A stretch of DNA of 64,000 nt from an uncultured Pseudomonadota bacterium (GCA_903885375.1 CAISIK010000129.1:166090-230089), one strand, 5' to 3'. Shown: positions 1 to 11,139, counted from the stretch's first letter. Notes: a model not told the origin generated them from the letters alone. Program-made: numbers and translations.

Positions 1-1401
1 GAGCCCACGGCGGCCGCGCTCGCCTACGGCTTCGACAAGAAGAAGAAGGACCAGACCATCGTGGTCTACGACTTCGGCGGCGGCACGTTCGACGTGTCCA
101 TCCTCGATGTCGGCGAGAACATCGTCGAGGTGCGCTCCACCGCGGGCGATACCCACCTCGGCGGCGATGACGTGGACAACCTCCTCATCGACTGGCTCGT
201 GAAGGAGTTCAAGTCCGACACGGGCATCGATGTCGCCAACGACAAGATGGTGCTGCAGCGCCTGAAGGATGCGGCCGAGAAGGCGAAGATCGAGCTGAGC
301 TCCAGCATGAGCACGCAGATCAGCCTGCCCTTCCTCTCCGGTGATGCCGCCGGCCCCAAGCACCTCGAGCGCAACCTCACCCGCAGCCGGTTCGAGCAGA
401 TGATCGACCCGGTGGTGGAGCGCACCCTCGAGCCCTGCCGTCAGGCCCTCAAGGACGCGAAGCTCACCGCCGCCGACATCCAGGAAGTGGTGCTCGTCGG
501 CGGCAGCACCCGCATCCCGCTGGTGCAGGAGCGCGTGAAGAAGCTCTTCGGCCGCGAACCGAACCGCTCGGTCAACCCCGACGAGGTGGTGGCCATGGGC
601 GCGGCCGTGCAGGGCGGCGTGCTCGGTGGCGATGTCACCGACATGCTTCTCCTCGACGTCACCCCGCTCTCGCTGGGCATCGAAACGCTCGGCGGCGTGA
701 TGACCGTGCTCATCCCGCGCAACACCACCATCCCGGTGAGCAAGAGCGAGACCTTCTCCACGGCCGCCGATGGGCAGACCGCGGTTGACGTGCAGGTCTC
801 CCAGGGCGAGCGCCCGCTGGCCAAGGACAACCGCACGCTCGCGAACTTCCGTCTCGACGGCATCGCGCCGGCCCCCCGCGGCGTCCCGCAGGTGGAGGTG
901 ACCTTCGACATCGATGCCAACGGCATCGTGAACGTGAAGGCCAAGGACAAGGCCACGGGCCGCGAGCAGAAGGTCACCATCCAGACCTCCGGCGGCCTCT
1001 CGAAGGAGGAGGTCGAGCGCCTCGTGCAGGAGGCGGCGGCCAACGAGTCGGCCGACAAGCAGCGGCGCGAGACCATCGAGGCCCGCAACAACCTCGACAA
1101 CCTCGTGTACCAGGTCGACAAGCTCCTGCGGGAGAACAAGGACAAGCTCCCCGCCGCGGAGGTGTCCAACGTGGAGGCTGCCCTCGGCGAAGCGCGCGGC
1201 GCCCTCGACAGCGACGCGGTCGACCGCCTCAAGGAAGCCTTCGACAAGCTCCAGAAGGTGAGCATGAAGCTGGGCGAAGCGGCGAACGCGGCGGCGAGCG
1301 CCGGAGGTGCGGAGGCGGCCGGTGGCCCCCCTCCGAACGGCGCGGCGGGCGGCGGCGCGAAGCGGGACGACGTCATCGACGCCGACTTCGAAGAAGCGTA
1401 G
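1..1401 (+). CDS. dnaK: Molecular chaperone DnaK (Hsp70), 5'-truncated by window edge
   Basis: The reading frame is open from base 1 and enters at [12 protein letters not shown], so roughly the first 170 residues lie outside the window; 466 residues remain. They hold the rest of the nucleotide-binding domain (phosphate-2 motif [10 protein letters not shown], adenosine motif LVGGSTRIP), the linker region [18 protein letters not shown], the beta substrate-binding domain and a full alpha-helical lid. The protein ends in a Gly/Ala-rich tail and [11 protein letters not shown], typical of bacterial DnaK. DnaK is the cytoplasmic ATP-dependent folding chaperone working with DnaJ and GrpE. dnaJ follows 25 bp downstream, giving the classical dnaK-dnaJ order. 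Confidence 0.98.
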   Translation, partial: EPTAAALAYGFDKKKKDQTIVVYDFGGGTFDVSILDVGENIVEVRSTAGDTHLGGDDVDNLLIDWLVKEFKSDTGIDVANDKMVLQRLKDAAEKAKIELSSSMSTQISLPFLSGDAAGPKHLERNLTRSRFEQMIDPVVERTLEPCRQALKDAKLTAADIQEVVLVGGSTRIPLVQERVKKLFGREPNRSVNPDEVVAMGAAVQGGVLGGDVTDMLLLDVTPLSLGIETLGGVMTVLIPRNTTIPVSKSETFSTAADGQTAVDVQVSQGERPLAKDNRTLANFRLDGIAPAPRGVPQVEVTFDIDANGIVNVKAKDKATGREQKVTIQTSGGLSKEEVERLVQEAAANESADKQRRETIEARNNLDNLVYQVDKLLRENKDKLPAAEVSNVEAALGEARGALDSDAVDRLKEAFDKLQKVSMKLGEAANAAASAGGAEAAGGPPPNGAAGGGAKRDDVIDADFEEA

Positions 1402-1426
1402 GCGACGGGCAGAAGGGGTAAAGTTC

Positions 1427-2536
1427 ATGGCGAAGCGCGATTATTACGAGGTCTTGGGCCTCTCCCGCGAGGCGTCGCAGGGGGAGGTCAAGAAGGCCTT
1501 TCGCGCCCTGGCGATGAAGCTCCACCCCGACAAGAACCCCGACGACAAGGATGCGGAGTCGAAGTTCAAGGAAGTCGCCGAGGCCTACGATTGCCTCGGC
1601 GACGAGCAGAAGCGGCAGATGTACGACCGCTTCGGGCACGACGGGCTTCGGGGCGCCGGAATGAACTCCGGCTTCCAGAGCTCCGACGAAGTGTTCAGCC
1701 ACTTCGCCGACATCTTCGGGGACCTCTTCGGCTTCAACGGCCGCGGCGGTCCCCGGGGTCCGCGTCGTGGCGCCGACCTCGAGTACCCAATCACACTCGA
1801 GTTCCTCGAAGCGGTGTCGGGGATCGAGCGGGAGATCACGGTTCCGAAGCACGCGGCCTGCGAGCAGTGCAGCGGAAGCGGGGCGAAGGAGGGCTCGCAG
1901 CCCACCACCTGCGGCACCTGCCGTGGCAGCGGCGAGGTGGTCCAGACCGCGCAGATGTTCCTCCGCATCCGCACGGTGTGCCCGGCGTGTAGCGGTCGGG
2001 GCAAGGTGGTGCGTGACCCGTGTGGCGGCTGCTCCGGCAGCGGTCGCAAGCGGCTCAACGAGAAGCTGAAGGTCACGATCCCTGCCGGCGTCGACGATGG
2101 CATGCAGCTGCGGCTCGGCGGCAAGGGCGAGGTCGGCGAGCCCGGCGGCCCGGCGGGCGATCTCTACGTCACCATCCGCGTGAAGGACCACGAGGTTTTC
2201 AAGCGCGATGGCACCAACATCGTGATGCGTCGCCCCGTGCCGTTCACCCTCGCCGCGCTCGGCGGCGAGCTGGCCGTACCCACGGTGGATGGCGAAGAGA
2301 CCGTGATGATCGAGCCCGGTACCCCCTCGGGCAAGGTGATCACCCTTTCCCGGAAGGGGGTCGTCTCCCTGAACGGGCGCGGCCGCGGCGACCAGCTCGT
2401 GCAGCTCGTGGTGGAGGTGCCGAAGCAGCTTTCGGCGCGCGAGGATGAGCTCCTGCGCGAGCTCGCCAAGGTCCAGGGGGTGAAGGTCAAGGACCGGAGC
2501 TTCTGGTCCAGCGTCTTCAAGGGCTTCCCGTCGTAA
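1427..2536 (+). CDS. dnaJ: Chaperone protein DnaJ (Hsp40)
   Basis: The 369-residue protein starts MAKRDYYEVLG; this ATG was chosen over an upstream in-frame ATG inside dnaK because it matches the family N-terminus and has AAGGGG about 9 nt upstream. It contains a J domain with the HPD motif (HPDKNPDD, about residues 33-40), a Gly/Phe stretch, and the zinc-binding centre with four CxxCxGxG repeats (CEQCSGSG, CGTCRGSG, CPACSGRG, CGGCSGSG), then the C-terminal substrate-binding domains. It stimulates DnaK ATPase and delivers clients. It is the second gene of the dnaK-dnaJ unit. Confidence 0.98.
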   Translation: MAKRDYYEVLGLSREASQGEVKKAFRALAMKLHPDKNPDDKDAESKFKEVAEAYDCLGDEQKRQMYDRFGHDGLRGAGMNSGFQSSDEVFSHFADIFGDLFGFNGRGGPRGPRRGADLEYPITLEFLEAVSGIEREITVPKHAACEQCSGSGAKEGSQPTTCGTCRGSGEVVQTAQMFLRIRTVCPACSGRGKVVRDPCGGCSGSGRKRLNEKLKVTIPAGVDDGMQLRLGGKGEVGEPGGPAGDLYVTIRVKDHEVFKRDGTNIVMRRPVPFTLAALGGELAVPTVDGEETVMIEPGTPSGKVITLSRKGVVSLNGRGRGDQLVQLVVEVPKQLSAREDELLRELAKVQGVKVKDRSFWSSVFKGFPS

Positions 2537-2547
2537 ACCGATGTCAC

Positions 2548-2575
2548 GCCCGCCCGCGCGGGTCTTCGGGCGGGC
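2548..2575 (+). terminator. Hairpin after dnaJ
   Basis: A perfect 9-bp inverted repeat, GCCCGCCCG (2548-2556) and CGGGCGGGC (2567-2575), with a 10-nt loop begins 11 nt after the dnaJ stop. No T-run follows, so it may be a processing or attenuation structure rather than a classical intrinsic terminator. It separates dnaKJ from the Bat operon. Confidence 0.45.
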
Positions 2576-2593
2576 ATAGCAGGGCTCCGTGAG

Positions 2594-3592
<999 letters not shown>

Positions 3593-3598
3593 GGCCGC

Positions 3599-4456
3599 AT
3601 GCTCACCCCGGAGGAGTTGCGGCAGATCGGGCGGGTGCACGTGCAGGTCGGGCGCGGCGTGGATGCGCTGCTCGCGGGCGAGTACCGCAGCGCCTTCCGC
3701 GGCTCGGGCATGGAGTTCGAGGAGGTCCGAGCCTACCAGCCCGGCGACGACGTCCGCCGAATCGACTGGAACGTCACCGCGCGGAGCAAGGAGACCTTCC
3801 TCAAGGTGTTCCGCGAGGAGCGCGAGCTCACCATGCTCCTCATCGTCGACCGTTCCGGTTCGGTCCGCTTCGGAAGCGGCGGAGCCGACGGTCGCACCGA
3901 CAAGCGACTCCAGATCGCCCGGCTCGCCGGCGCGCTCGCCTACGCCGCGCTCCGCAGCAACGACCGGGTGGGGCTCCTCACCTTCGCCGACGGCGTCGAA
4001 CGTTTCCTCCCGCCGCGCCGGAGCCGGGGCCACGCCTGGCAGGTGATCCGGACGGCCTTCGAGGAGCTGGGCACCGACCGGCGCACCGACCTCGCCGCCG
4101 CCCTCACGCACGCGCAGAAGGTGCTCAAGCGCCGGGCGGCGGTGATCGTCCTGTCCGACTTCCTCGACGACGGCCGGTGGACAGACGCCTGCCGGCTGCT
4201 CATGCGTCGGCACCGCGTGCACGCCTTCCTCGTGCACGACAAGCTCGAAGCGCACCTGCCGGACCTCGGGCTGGTCACCGTGCAGGATGCGGAGACGGGC
4301 GCCACGCGCGTGGTAGATGCGAGCTCCTTCCAGGCCAGGGCGACGGTGGAACGGCGCCTGTCCGACCTCCGCCGCATCGGTCTCCGCGCCAGCGCGGTCG
4401 GCACGCACGACGATGCCTTCCGCAAGCTCCACGCCCACTTCCGGAGCGTAGGATGA
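3599..4456 (+). CDS. DUF58 domain protein of the Bat operon
   Basis: 285 residues. It carries the DUF58 signature around residues 40-60 (YQPGDDVRRIDWNVTAR) followed by a von Willebrand-like fold segment with a degenerate metal site, IVDRSGSVRF. DUF58 proteins are constant partners of MoxR ATPases and membrane VWA proteins; their biochemical role is unsettled. It starts 6 bp after moxR, and its TGA overlaps the ATG of the next gene (ATGA at 4453-4456), so the two are translationally coupled. No transmembrane segment is evident, so it is probably cytoplasmic. Confidence 0.93.
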   Translation: MLTPEELRQIGRVHVQVGRGVDALLAGEYRSAFRGSGMEFEEVRAYQPGDDVRRIDWNVTARSKETFLKVFREERELTMLLIVDRSGSVRFGSGGADGRTDKRLQIARLAGALAYAALRSNDRVGLLTFADGVERFLPPRRSRGHAWQVIRTAFEELGTDRRTDLAAALTHAQKVLKRRAAVIVLSDFLDDGRWTDACRLLMRRHRVHAFLVHDKLEAHLPDLGLVTVQDAETGATRVVDASSFQARATVERRLSDLRRIGLRASAVGTHDDAFRKLHAHFRSVG

Positions 4457-5214
4457 TGTTGTGGCTGGTCGCCTGCGAGCAAGCGCCCCTCCCCGCGCCC
4501 CCCTCCGCCAGCGTGTGGCTCTCGGAGCGGCAGGCGGCAAGCGGCGCGGAGGTGGAGCTCCACGCGCCCGAGGGCTCCACCGTGGCCGGGAGCACGAACC
4601 TGGTGGTGGAGCCCAGCGCGGCGGACACCTGGAAGCTCACGGGAGCCGATGGCAGCTACATCGTCACCGTGTCCGAGCCCGGCGGCGGAACCCCCTCCCG
4701 CCTCTTCTTCGACATCGGCGTGAAGGGGCCGACCGGCGGCCCGATGGACGACCTGCAGGCGCCGCCGCCCCCTCCCCCGCCGATCTGGCCGTGGGTCGTC
4801 GCGGGCGGAATCCTCGCGGCAGCGACGGCCGCTGGCGCGGTGTGGGCCATCCGTCGATACACGCCGCCGCCCCCGCCGCCGCGGCAGCTTCCTCCGCACG
4901 AGGTCGCGCGGCGGGCGTGGAACCTGCTTCGCGAGCGCACCGACCTCGACGCTCCCGCGATCGCCAGCGAGATGTCGGTGATCTTCCGCACCTGGATCGA
5001 TGCGGCCTGGGGTCTCCCCGCCACCCAGCGCACCCGCCGCGAGATACTGGACAGCCTCGCTGGGATGCTCACGGCGGCCGAGCTCGAATCGGCCCGGCGG
5101 CTCCTCAGCGCCACCGACCTCGTCAAGTTCGCCGAGCGCAGCCAGCACGCCAACCTGTTCGAGCAGCTCGACCAGGACTTCCAGTCCCTCGTGAAGCCGG
5201 TGCGCCGTGTTTGA
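4453..5214 (+). CDS. Bat-operon membrane lipoprotein-like protein (DUF4381-like position)
   Basis: 253 residues with the start fixed by the ATGA overlap with the DUF58 gene; no other start codon lies close upstream. The N-terminus MMLWLVACEQ looks like a very short lipoprotein signal with Cys8 as the lipidation site and no positive charge before the hydrophobic core. A small extracytoplasmic beta-rich part follows, then a Pro-rich spacer, one transmembrane helix (IWPWVVAGGILAAATAAGAV, about residues 115-134), another Pro-run and a helical cytoplasmic domain. Position and architecture match the small membrane protein usually found between DUF58 and the VWA genes. Function unknown. Confidence 0.75.
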   Translation: MMLWLVACEQAPLPAPPSASVWLSERQAASGAEVELHAPEGSTVAGSTNLVVEPSAADTWKLTGADGSYIVTVSEPGGGTPSRLFFDIGVKGPTGGPMDDLQAPPPPPPPIWPWVVAGGILAAATAAGAVWAIRRYTPPPPPPRQLPPHEVARRAWNLLRERTDLDAPAIASEMSVIFRTWIDAAWGLPATQRTRREILDSLAGMLTAAELESARRLLSATDLVKFAERSQHANLFEQLDQDFQSLVKPVRRV

Positions 5215-6181
5215 GTGGGGCTCGCCGTGGTGGTTCCTCGCGCTGCCCGCAGCGGGGCTCCCCTTGTGGGGGCTCATCCGGCCTTGGACGCTCCGGTTCG
5301 CCTCGGTATCGTCGATGCGCGGGGGCGTGGGCATCCGTTCGGTGCTGGCCTCGCTTCCCGCGCTGATCGAAGCGGCCGTCATCACTCTGGTCGTGCTGGC
5401 GCTCGCGCGGCCGCAGCTCGTGTCGCGCGAAACCGTGCGGGAGAGCGAAGGGGTGGACATCGTGCTCGCGATCGACACCTCCGGCTCCATGGACGCGCCC
5501 GACATGGGCGGCGGCGGGATGGAACTCACCCGGCTGGAGTCGGCGAAGCGGGTGATGCAGAGCTTCGTGGAGGCGCGCACCAACGACCGCGTGGCGCTCG
5601 TGGTCTTCGGAAAGGAGGCGTTCACGCAGGTGCCGCTCACGCTCGACAAGGAGGGCATGCACGACTTCCTGGGGCAGCTCGAGATCGGCGTGGCCGGCAA
5701 GCAGGCCACCGCCGTGGGCGATGCGATCGCGGTGGCGAGCAAACGATTGAAGGAACTCGAGGCGCCGAGCAAGGTCATCATCCTCGTGACCGACGGCAAG
5801 TCCAACGAGGGGCAGATCGAACCGCTCGTGGCGGCCAAGGCGGCAGCGGCGCTGGGCATCCGGGTCTACACGATCGGGGTGGGCGCCTCCTCCCCCCGGC
5901 GGGCCGGCCCCTTCGGGCTCCTGTCGGTGGGCGGCGCCGATGTGGACGAACCCACCCTCAAGCAGATCGCCTCGCTCACCGGCGCCGAGTACTTCCGCGC
6001 GAGCGACACCACCTCGCTCGCCAAGGTGTACGCCCGGATCGACGAGCTGGAGCCGAGCCCGGCGAAGGTCCGCGAGTTCGTGGACCGCGATGAACGATTC
6101 GCCACCTTCCTCTACCCGGCGATCGCCCTCTGGCTCGTTCACCTGCTCCTGGTGACGGGCCCCCTGCGGAGGACGCCGTGA
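5207..6181 (+). CDS. batA: BatA-like membrane protein with von Willebrand A domain
   Basis: 324 residues, GTG start overlapping the previous stop by 8 nt. It has an N-terminal hydrophobic segment (FLALPAAGLPLWGL), a second around residues 50-67, then a VWA domain with an intact MIDAS motif DTSGSMD (Asp90) and the later TDGKSN element, and a C-terminal transmembrane helix (FLYPAIALWLVHLLLV). This is the BatA/aerotolerance regulator layout: VWA domain exposed between membrane helices. The next gene starts within its stop region (GTGA at 6178-6181). Confidence 0.9.
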   Translation: MFEWGSPWWFLALPAAGLPLWGLIRPWTLRFASVSSMRGGVGIRSVLASLPALIEAAVITLVVLALARPQLVSRETVRESEGVDIVLAIDTSGSMDAPDMGGGGMELTRLESAKRVMQSFVEARTNDRVALVVFGKEAFTQVPLTLDKEGMHDFLGQLEIGVAGKQATAVGDAIAVASKRLKELEAPSKVIILVTDGKSNEGQIEPLVAAKAAAALGIRVYTIGVGASSPRRAGPFGLLSVGGADVDEPTLKQIASLTGAEYFRASDTTSLAKVYARIDELEPSPAKVREFVDRDERFATFLYPAIALWLVHLLLVTGPLRRTP

Positions 6182-8001
6182 CCTTCGGTACGCCCCTCCT
6201 CCACCTGTTGTACCTGCTCGTCCCGGTGGCGATCGCCGCGTTCATCTACGGCCACCGCCGCCGCCAGGGCGCGCTCGATGCGCTCCTTTCCGTCGAGGCG
6301 CTCCGCAACCTCGTGCCGGCCGGGGCGCGCTCGGCGCGTACATGGCAGGCAATCGCCGGCGTCGTCGCGATCACGAGCCTCGCCTTCGCCGCCACGCGTC
6401 CGCAGGTGGGGTTCACCTGGGAGCAACGCACCGCCAAGGGCGTGAACATCGTGGTGGTGCTCGATGTGTCCCGTTCGATGGACGCGGAGGATGTCTCGCC
6501 TTCGCGCATGGAGCGCGCGCGCCGCGAGCTCGCCGACCTCACTGCGCTCCTCCGCGGCGACAGCGTGGGCCTCGTGCTCGTCGCCAACGGCGCCTACGTT
6601 CGGCTTCCGCTCACCACGGACTACGGCACGTTCCTCTGGGCCCTCGGCGACACGTCCACGCAGACGATCGCCGCCCAGGGAACGGCGATGTCCGGCGGCA
6701 TCGACTCCGCCACGCAGATGCTGACGCGGGCGGGCGCCGCGGGAAGGGCCATCGTCGTGGTGAGCGATGGCGAGCTGCACGACCCCCCCGAGGAGCTCGC
6801 GGCGGCGCTGGTGCGGGCCCGCGAGGCCGACGTGCGCATCTACGCGCTCGGCGTCGGCGAGGCCGCGGGCGCGCCGATCCCGCTCCCGGAAGGCGGCTTC
6901 AAGAAGGACCGCACCGGCGGCGTGGTGATGTCCCGGCTCGACGCCGACTCGCTCCGGGCGCTTGCCGCCGCGACGGGTGGCGCCTACGTGCAGGCCGTCG
7001 CCGGAGACGACGACGTGCGGGCGCTCTACGATGGCGAAATCCGGGCGAAGCTCAATGCGGAGGAGCGCGAGGTGAGACGTCAGCAGATCCCGAACGAGGC
7101 CTACCAGTGGCCGCTCGCGGTAGCACTGCTTGCCCTGGTCGGGAGCGCCTGGGCTGGCGTCGGTCCCCGGCGGCCGAAAGCGCGCGGCGTCGGCCTGCTC
7201 GTCGCGATGATCGCGCTTGGTTTCCCGTTGTCGGCGCAAGCCGGCGCACGGGAGGATGGCCTCGAGGCGCTGAAGCGCATGGACTGGCCCACGGCGATCG
7301 AGCGGCTCGGCCAGGCCCGCATCGACGAGCCGGACGACACCGCGGTGGGCCAGGGGCTCGGCGAGGCGCTCTACCGTTCGGGGCGCTACCGGGAGGCCGA
7401 GCAGGTCTTCCTCTCGCTGGCCCAGGGCGACGAAGCGCACCGCGCCGTGCACCTTTACAACGCCGGCAACGCCGCCTATCGGGACGGTCGGCTCGAACGC
7501 GCGGTCGAGCACTACACGCGGGCCCAGGAGGCCGACCCCAAGCTGGCCAGCGCCACGAAGAACGGCGAGGCCGTGAAGCAGGAGATCAAGCTCCGCGAGC
7601 AGCAGGCCGAGGAGCAGCAGCAGGGCGACCAGCAGCAGGGAGACCAGCAGCAACAGGGAAACCAGCAACAAGGCGACCCGCAGCAGGGCGACCAGCAACA
7701 AGGCGACCAGCAGCAGCAGGGAGACCAGCAACAGGGAGACCCGCAGCAAGGCGACCCGCAGCAGGGCGACCAGCAACAAGGCGACCAGCAGCAGCAGGGA
7801 GACCAGCAACAGGGAGACCCGCAGCAAGGCGACCCGCAGCAGGGCGACACCGGTGACGCCACCGGCATCGCGGCAGAGTCGGGCGAAGGGGGCGAACAGC
7901 AGGGCATGAGCGCCGAGGAAGCCGCGCGGCTCGTCGATTCGGTCGTGGACGGGCGGCCTCGCACACGCGTGGGCGGCGATACGACGGAGAAGGACTGGTG
8001 A
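6178..8001 (+). CDS. batB: BatB-type VWA protein fused to BatC-like TPR and Gln-rich repeat tail
   Basis: 607 residues, GTG start overlapping the batA stop. Residues 1-80 hold two hydrophobic helices; a VWA domain follows with MIDAS DVSRSMD (Asp96), then a transmembrane helix near residue 310 and another near 345 ([17 protein letters not shown], which resembles a second signal sequence). Beyond it are TPR units (about residues 355-460), then a Gln/Gly/Asp repeat region (about 476-560) and a short acidic tail. In many genomes BatB and BatC are separate genes; here they look fused, with the internal signal-like helix marking the junction. The gene contains a 78-bp tandem repeat (7674-7848). Confidence 0.88.
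   Translation: MTFGTPLLHLLYLLVPVAIAAFIYGHRRRQGALDALLSVEALRNLVPAGARSARTWQAIAGVVAITSLAFAATRPQVGFTWEQRTAKGVNIVVVLDVSRSMDAEDVSPSRMERARRELADLTALLRGDSVGLVLVANGAYVRLPLTTDYGTFLWALGDTSTQTIAAQGTAMSGGIDSATQMLTRAGAAGRAIVVVSDGELHDPPEELAAALVRAREADVRIYALGVGEAAGAPIPLPEGGFKKDRTGGVVMSRLDADSLRALAAATGGAYVQAVAGDDDVRALYDGEIRAKLNAEEREVRRQQIPNEAYQWPLAVALLALVGSAWAGVGPRRPKARGVGLLVAMIALGFPLSAQAGAREDGLEALKRMDWPTAIERLGQARIDEPDDTAVGQGLGEALYRSGRYREAEQVFLSLAQGDEAHRAVHLYNAGNAAYRDGRLERAVEHYTRAQEADPKLASATKNGEAVKQEIKLREQQAEEQQQGDQQQGDQQQQGNQQQGDPQQGDQQQGDQQQQGDQQQGDPQQGDPQQGDQQQGDQQQQGDQQQGDPQQGDPQQGDTGDATGIAAESGEGGEQQGMSAEEAARLVDSVVDGRPRTRVGGDTTEKDW
7674..7848 (+). repeat. 78-bp perfect tandem repeat (2.2 copies) in the BatB/C gene
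   Basis: Two exact 78-bp copies at 7674-7751 and 7752-7829 are followed by the first 19 bp of a third (to 7848). Each unit encodes 26 residues built from QQGD, QQQGD and PQQGD blocks, and lies in a larger less regular QQGD region beginning near 7606. Because 78 is divisible by three, gain or loss of a unit would keep the frame. Confidence 0.95.
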
Positions 8002-9593
8002 TGCTCGCTCTCGTCGCCCTCGCCCACGCGGGCTCCATCGCCGCACAGCTGACGTCGCCGGAGATCACCGAGGGGCAGACGGTCGACCTTTACGTCCAGA
8101 TCACCGACGCCGCGGTGCCGCGCCCGCCGGAGGTCGGCGCGGCGGACGGACTCCGGGTGGAGTTCGATTCCCGCGGGAGAACGCGGGAGATGATCAACTT
8201 CCAGACCCACGAGATCGTCACCTTCCGCTACAAGGTCACGGCGCTGAAGGCCGGGGACTACGACATCGGACCCGTTTCCGTGGTGGCCGGAGCGGAGAAG
8301 CTGAGCGCGCCCGCCGTTCACCTGAAGGTAGGGGCGCGTGGCTCCACCGATGGGGTCGACGAGCTCCTCGCCGACCTGCCTGCCGCCGAGCTGTGGGTGG
8401 GCCAGGTTGCGGTCGTTCACCTGAAGCTCGCAACGAGCCGTCAGGTCGTGAGCGCACGGTGGGGCCCCCCGGAGAACGCGCTGCTGACCCCCGAGCCCGG
8501 CCTCGAGCCGATCACGGCGGAGTACCGGATCGGGCAGGGCGGGAGTCCGCTCACGGTCGAGGAGCTCTGGTACCCGATGCGCGCCCAGAAGGCCGGGAAG
8601 AGCACGCTCAGCGGCGGGAGCCTGCTCGCGCAGTACGCGGTGCGGCGCAAACGGGGTCGGAGCGACTTCTTCAACGACCTCCCCGTCTTCGCCGACGTCG
8701 AGAACGACACGCTCGTCGCGAACGCGCTGCCGCTCGTCGTCAAGGCCCTGCCCAGCGAAGGCCGCCCCGAGAACTTCAGCGGGCTCGTCGGGTCCTTCAC
8801 GTTCGAGGCCACCCCCAGCACCACGCAGACCCGCGTGGGCGACACCGTCACCGTCGACGTGACCCTCCGCGGCAACGGCAGCCTCGCCGGCTACGCGCTG
8901 CCGGTGTGGAGTGGCGAGAACTTCCGCGTGTACGACGACACGCCCACCACGAGCGGCAGGCTCACCGACGGGAGGGTGGAGACGGTCGCCGCGTTCAAGC
9001 GCGCGGTCGTGCCAGCGGGAGCGGGCGAGCTCGCGCTGCCGCCGCTCGAGGCCAACTGGTTCGACCCCGCCACGGGCCGCTACGTGGTCGAACGGCTCGA
9101 CCCCATTCGTCTGCAGGTGACCGGCGCCGCAACCGCCGCAGCGCTCGAGACCTTCGACCCCACGGGCACGCCCCAACGGGCCTCGGTGGCCGCCGAGGCC
9201 GAGGACATCCTGCCGGTGCGCACCCAGGTGGGCCTCTCGGCCCCCATCCCGGGCGCCTGGGCGTGGCTCACGTGCCTTCCCGGGCTCGGCTGGCTGGGCG
9301 CGCAGGCGGCACCGCATCTCGCGCGGCGCCGGCGTGCCCCCGCCGCTGTCTCCTTCGGGCTCGCCGATCTGCCGGACGACCCGGAGCAGCGGCTCGCCGG
9401 CCTCGAACGAATCTTCCGCGAAGAGGCGGCCCGCCGGCTCGGCGTGGCCGAGCCCGAGGTGAAGCGCGACGACGTCGTGGGCCTCGGCGAGGAGGCGGTC
9501 GTGCTCTATCGCGAGCTGGAACAGGCCCGGTACCGGGGAGCGATCGGGCTGCCCGAGGAGCGCCTTCGGGCGTGGTTGGGGAGGAAGGCCTGA
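8001..9593 (+). CDS. batD: BatD-family membrane protein
   Basis: About 530 residues. The ATG at 8001 overlaps the previous stop (TGATG); an in-frame GTG lies one codon earlier. It begins with an uncharged short signal peptide ([11 protein letters not shown]), continues as a long extracytoplasmic beta-rich region typical of the BatD oxygen-tolerance family (repeated immunoglobulin-like modules, e.g. [16 protein letters not shown]), then a transmembrane helix (about residues 412-428) followed by a basic stretch and a cytoplasmic helical tail. Its stop overlaps the next start (TGATG at 9591-9595). Role in the Bat complex is inferred from family and position. Confidence 0.88.
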   Translation: MLALVALAHAGSIAAQLTSPEITEGQTVDLYVQITDAAVPRPPEVGAADGLRVEFDSRGRTREMINFQTHEIVTFRYKVTALKAGDYDIGPVSVVAGAEKLSAPAVHLKVGARGSTDGVDELLADLPAAELWVGQVAVVHLKLATSRQVVSARWGPPENALLTPEPGLEPITAEYRIGQGGSPLTVEELWYPMRAQKAGKSTLSGGSLLAQYAVRRKRGRSDFFNDLPVFADVENDTLVANALPLVVKALPSEGRPENFSGLVGSFTFEATPSTTQTRVGDTVTVDVTLRGNGSLAGYALPVWSGENFRVYDDTPTTSGRLTDGRVETVAAFKRAVVPAGAGELALPPLEANWFDPATGRYVVERLDPIRLQVTGAATAAALETFDPTGTPQRASVAAEAEDILPVRTQVGLSAPIPGAWAWLTCLPGLGWLGAQAAPHLARRRRAPAAVSFGLADLPDDPEQRLAGLERIFREEAARRLGVAEPEVKRDDVVGLGEEAVVLYRELEQARYRGAIGLPEERLRAWLGRKA

Positions 9594-10324
9594 TGCTGCT
9601 CACCTTCAGCCTGGCGCTCGCGGCCGGCGAGGCCGAGTTCGCCGCGGCCAACACGGCCCTCGCGGCGGGCGAGCTGGCCGGCGCGGAAGCCGGCTTCCGA
9701 TCCGCCCTCGAGGCCGGCGCGATCGACGCCGACGTGTACTACGACCTCGGCAACGTGCTCTATCGCCAGAACGAGCTGCCCCTCGCACTCCTCGCGTGGC
9801 GCCGGGCGCTGAGCCTCGCCCCACGCGACCCCGACGCCGAGGCCAACCTCGCGTTCGGCCGACGCGGGGTGGCCGACGACGTGGCGGGCGCCGACCCCTA
9901 CCCGGCCTGGGCGCCATGGCAGTCCGCGGTCACCCCCGACGAGGGCATCGCCACGGGCGGCCTCCTCGTGGGGATCGGCCTCCTCGCGATCGCCGCGCGT
10001 CGTCGCCTGCCCGGACTCCCCACCGCCCCCATCGGCATCGCGCTCGCCAGCCTCGGCGTGGTCCTCGCCGCCGGCGGGGCCGCGGAAGCCGGGCTGCCGT
10101 CGGGCGCGGTGGTGCTCACGGAGACGCTCCCGCTCCAGTCCGATCTCGGGGGCGGCGTCGTGCTGCTCACCCTGCACGCCGGGGCCGAGCTCGCGGTGCT
10201 CGAGGAGTCCTCCGACCAGCTGCTCCTCGCGCTCCCCGACGGTCGCAAGGGCTGGGCGCCGGCTTCGGCGGTGGGCCGGGTGGACCCCTTCGCCCCCATG
10301 CCCGCAGCCGCATCCCCGCGCTGA
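9593..10324 (+). CDS. batE: BatE-like TPR / SH3-domain membrane protein
   Basis: 243 residues. It has an uncharged signal peptide ([14 protein letters not shown]), TPR-like helices up to about residue 85 ([20 protein letters not shown]), two transmembrane helices around residues 118-170, and a C-terminal bacterial-SH3-like segment ending in [22 protein letters not shown] plus two helices plus SH3 is the reported BatE arrangement. Start is fixed by the TGATG overlap with batD. It is the last gene of the operon and converges on the minus-strand cluster that ends at 10391. Confidence 0.85.
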   Translation: MLLTFSLALAAGEAEFAAANTALAAGELAGAEAGFRSALEAGAIDADVYYDLGNVLYRQNELPLALLAWRRALSLAPRDPDAEANLAFGRRGVADDVAGADPYPAWAPWQSAVTPDEGIATGGLLVGIGLLAIAARRRLPGLPTAPIGIALASLGVVLAAGGAAEAGLPSGAVVLTETLPLQSDLGGGVVLLTLHAGAELAVLEESSDQLLLALPDGRKGWAPASAVGRVDPFAPMPAAASPR

Positions 10325-10390
10325 TCGCGCGCCGGGTCACCCTCCCGCGGGGACCTCGTGCGGTCAGGTGCCGCCGGGTGCCCGGCCGGC

Positions 10391-10834
10391 TCAGAAACGA
10401 GCCAGAACGGCCACCGCAGTGCCCGCCGTGGCACACACCCCCGCGCCGACCGCCGCGAGCGTGAAGGCCAGGGCGGCGGTCCGCCGGAGGGACGTCCGGC
10501 CGTCCACCGGTCGACCGACCAGCCAGGCCGCGACGCCGCCCGTCCACGCGAGCGAAAGCACGAGGACGGCGAGCCCTTCCTTGCGTTCGAACCACCACCC
10601 CGCCGCCGGGGAGAGCGCGAACAGGCCAGGGCGCACCTCCGTGCGGTAGGTCGGGTACAGCGCCGCTCCGCCCGCGACCACGAGGGTGGTGAGGCCCACC
10701 GCCGCCAGCACCGCCCACCGGGGCACGGCGCCCGGCCGCCGCAGGAGCAGCGCGGGGTGGACCAGCGCGGCCACCGCCAACCAGCCGAGGTGCCCATGCA
10801 CGGCCTGCCCCACCCGGAGCCAGGTCTCCTCCAT
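10391..10834 (-). CDS. Small integral membrane protein, unknown function
   Basis: 147 residues, start ATG at 10834 coupled by TGATG overlap to the upstream small gene. Four hydrophobic segments are visible (around residues 15-32, 38-58, 85-105, 118-140), so it is probably a polytopic inner-membrane protein. Between segments 2 and 3 is a polar loop with PTYRTEVRPG and WWFERKEG. No family was recognised. It is the last gene of the operon that runs HypA-like, maeB, unknown 345-aa protein, 101-aa membrane protein, this gene. Confidence 0.7.
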   Translation of the reverse strand: MEETWLRVGQAVHGHLGWLAVAALVHPALLLRRPGAVPRWAVLAAVGLTTLVVAGGAALYPTYRTEVRPGLFALSPAAGWWFERKEGLAVLVLSLAWTGGVAAWLVGRPVDGRTSLRRTAALAFTLAAVGAGVCATAGTAVAVLARF

Positions 10835-11139
10835 CACGGGGCCACCACGACCTGCAGGACGACCGCGACCGAAACGAACACCAGCAGCCGCGGCGCGAAG
10901 GCCACCACGCTTCCAGGCGACGACGACGCCCAGCGCCACGCCGGCCCCGCGAACATCAGCGCCACGGCCGCCGCAACGCCCACCCGCGAGAACAGCGGCA
11001 CCGGCCAGAACGGCGGCACCAACGACGGATCGGCCCCCGACCCGCTCGCCACCTCCCACACCCGAGCGAAGGAGGCCACGAGCGGCACCACCGGCAAGAC
11101 CACGAGGGCGACGAGCGCGAGCCTCTCGCGCCCGTCCAC
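10834..11139 (-). CDS. Small integral membrane protein, unknown function
   Basis: 101 residues from a GTG start that lies 3 nt after the TGA of the 345-aa upstream gene; its own stop overlaps the ATG of the next gene. It has about three hydrophobic helices (LALVALVVLPVVPLVASF; VGVAAAVALMFAG; the C-terminal third). It resembles the first half of a small membrane protein pair with the 147-aa product. No recognised domain. Confidence 0.65.
   Translation of the reverse strand: MDGRERLALVALVVLPVVPLVASFARVWEVASGSGADPSLVPPFWPVPLFSRVGVAAAVALMFAGPAWRWASSSPGSVVAFAPRLLVFVSVAVVLQVVVAP

Noticed and set aside
7606..7850. CRISPR-like regular repeats
   Set aside because: The repeats are in frame, encode QQGD blocks, and have no unique spacers; this is a coding tandem repeat.
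10373..10386. GCCGG-GTGC-CCGGC hairpin at the convergent end of the Bat and maeB operons as terminator
   Set aside because: Only a 5-bp stem and no T-run; not strong enough to call.
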